From positions 1 to 5,075 of the forward strand of contig JALWDV010000129.1 in NCBI GenBank assembly GCA_027036755.1: DNA of 5,075 bases. The letters run 5' to 3'. This DNA comes from Anaerolineae bacterium (GTDB lineage Bacteria; Chloroflexota; Anaerolineae; J102). Each line of letters opens with the position of its first letter. The first letter of the stretch is position 1. The position numbers were made by a program, and so were the translations under genes. Positions 5,010 through 5,075 of this stretch are shown piece after piece. The notes under the pieces are model-generated. The model saw only the letters and a list, made by a program, of their open reading frames with translations. It did not search any database and was not told the origin of the DNA.

Positions 5010-5075
5010 TAGAAACAGCGCCCCTTCGGGGCTAGCCGGATTTATCCGGCGCTGTTTTGTAGCCCGGCGACTTCA
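4998..5075 (+). repeat. Right copy of the structured dispersed repeat (3' end cut by window)
   Basis: Direct-orientation match to 1-78 with one difference (T at 5026). The copy is cut by the window end inside the loop of the hairpin that is complete at 65-87. In this copy the central hairpin reads CCCCTTCGGGG and can form a C(UUCG)G tetraloop. Confidence 0.9.

Noticed and set aside
1..5075. Terminal direct repeat as evidence of a circular plasmid or phage
   Set aside because: The ends differ at one base, the repeat is the structured dispersed type, and no replication, mobilisation or virion gene is present.

Overview
This looks like a short stretch, perhaps a whole contig, from a Chloroflexota-like bacterium (Anaerolineae/Caldilineae type). 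No marker gene is present, so the assignment is an inference. It rests on the style of the main protein: a signal peptide, YCF48/Asp-box propeller, CBM9-like modules, a DNRLRE module, a Pro/Thr linker followed by an FLPLLL stretch, and a CARDB-like domain ending in PLPTCTPAP. The dense families of structured intergenic repeats fit the same picture. The coding part is GC-rich and the spacers are clearly richer in A/T.

Layout. Bases 1-78 are one copy of a structured dispersed repeat. It abuts a leftward reading frame (315 down to 76) that looks like the N-terminus of a membrane-anchored SGNH/GDSL-type hydrolase. That frame loses family resemblance after about 64 codons and stops inside the repeat hairpin. 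Bases 316-739 are non-coding: a 12-bp hairpin at 464-497, a nested inverted-repeat element at 524-689, a weak promoter candidate and a good ribosome binding site. One large gene (740-4834, 1364 residues) fills most of the rest. The 3' spacer (4835-5075) has a CGCAGATG-type short repeat and then a second, same-orientation copy of the terminal repeat (4998-5075), with 77 of 78 bases identical to the first.

The large protein is predicted to be exported. It has an N-terminal signal sequence with a possible AxA cleavage site. Next come about 13 YCF48/Asp-box propeller repeats plus one orphan strand, which could make two seven-bladed propellers. Two tandem CBM9-like beta-sandwich modules, a DNRLRE-like module, a Pro/Thr linker and a C-terminal CARDB-like domain follow. 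No enzymatic domain is recognisable, so an extracellular binding, adhesive or structural role is the most that can be inferred.

The two genes point in opposite directions and show no functional link. I see no defence system, mobile-element enzyme, CRISPR array, tRNA or rRNA. The most unusual material is the repeats. The terminal repeat has mutually exclusive or pseudoknot-like pairings, and the one difference between copies keeps a UNCG tetraloop. A palindromic element sits directly upstream of the big gene. The propeller array carries a recent-looking 34-nt perfect internal duplication.
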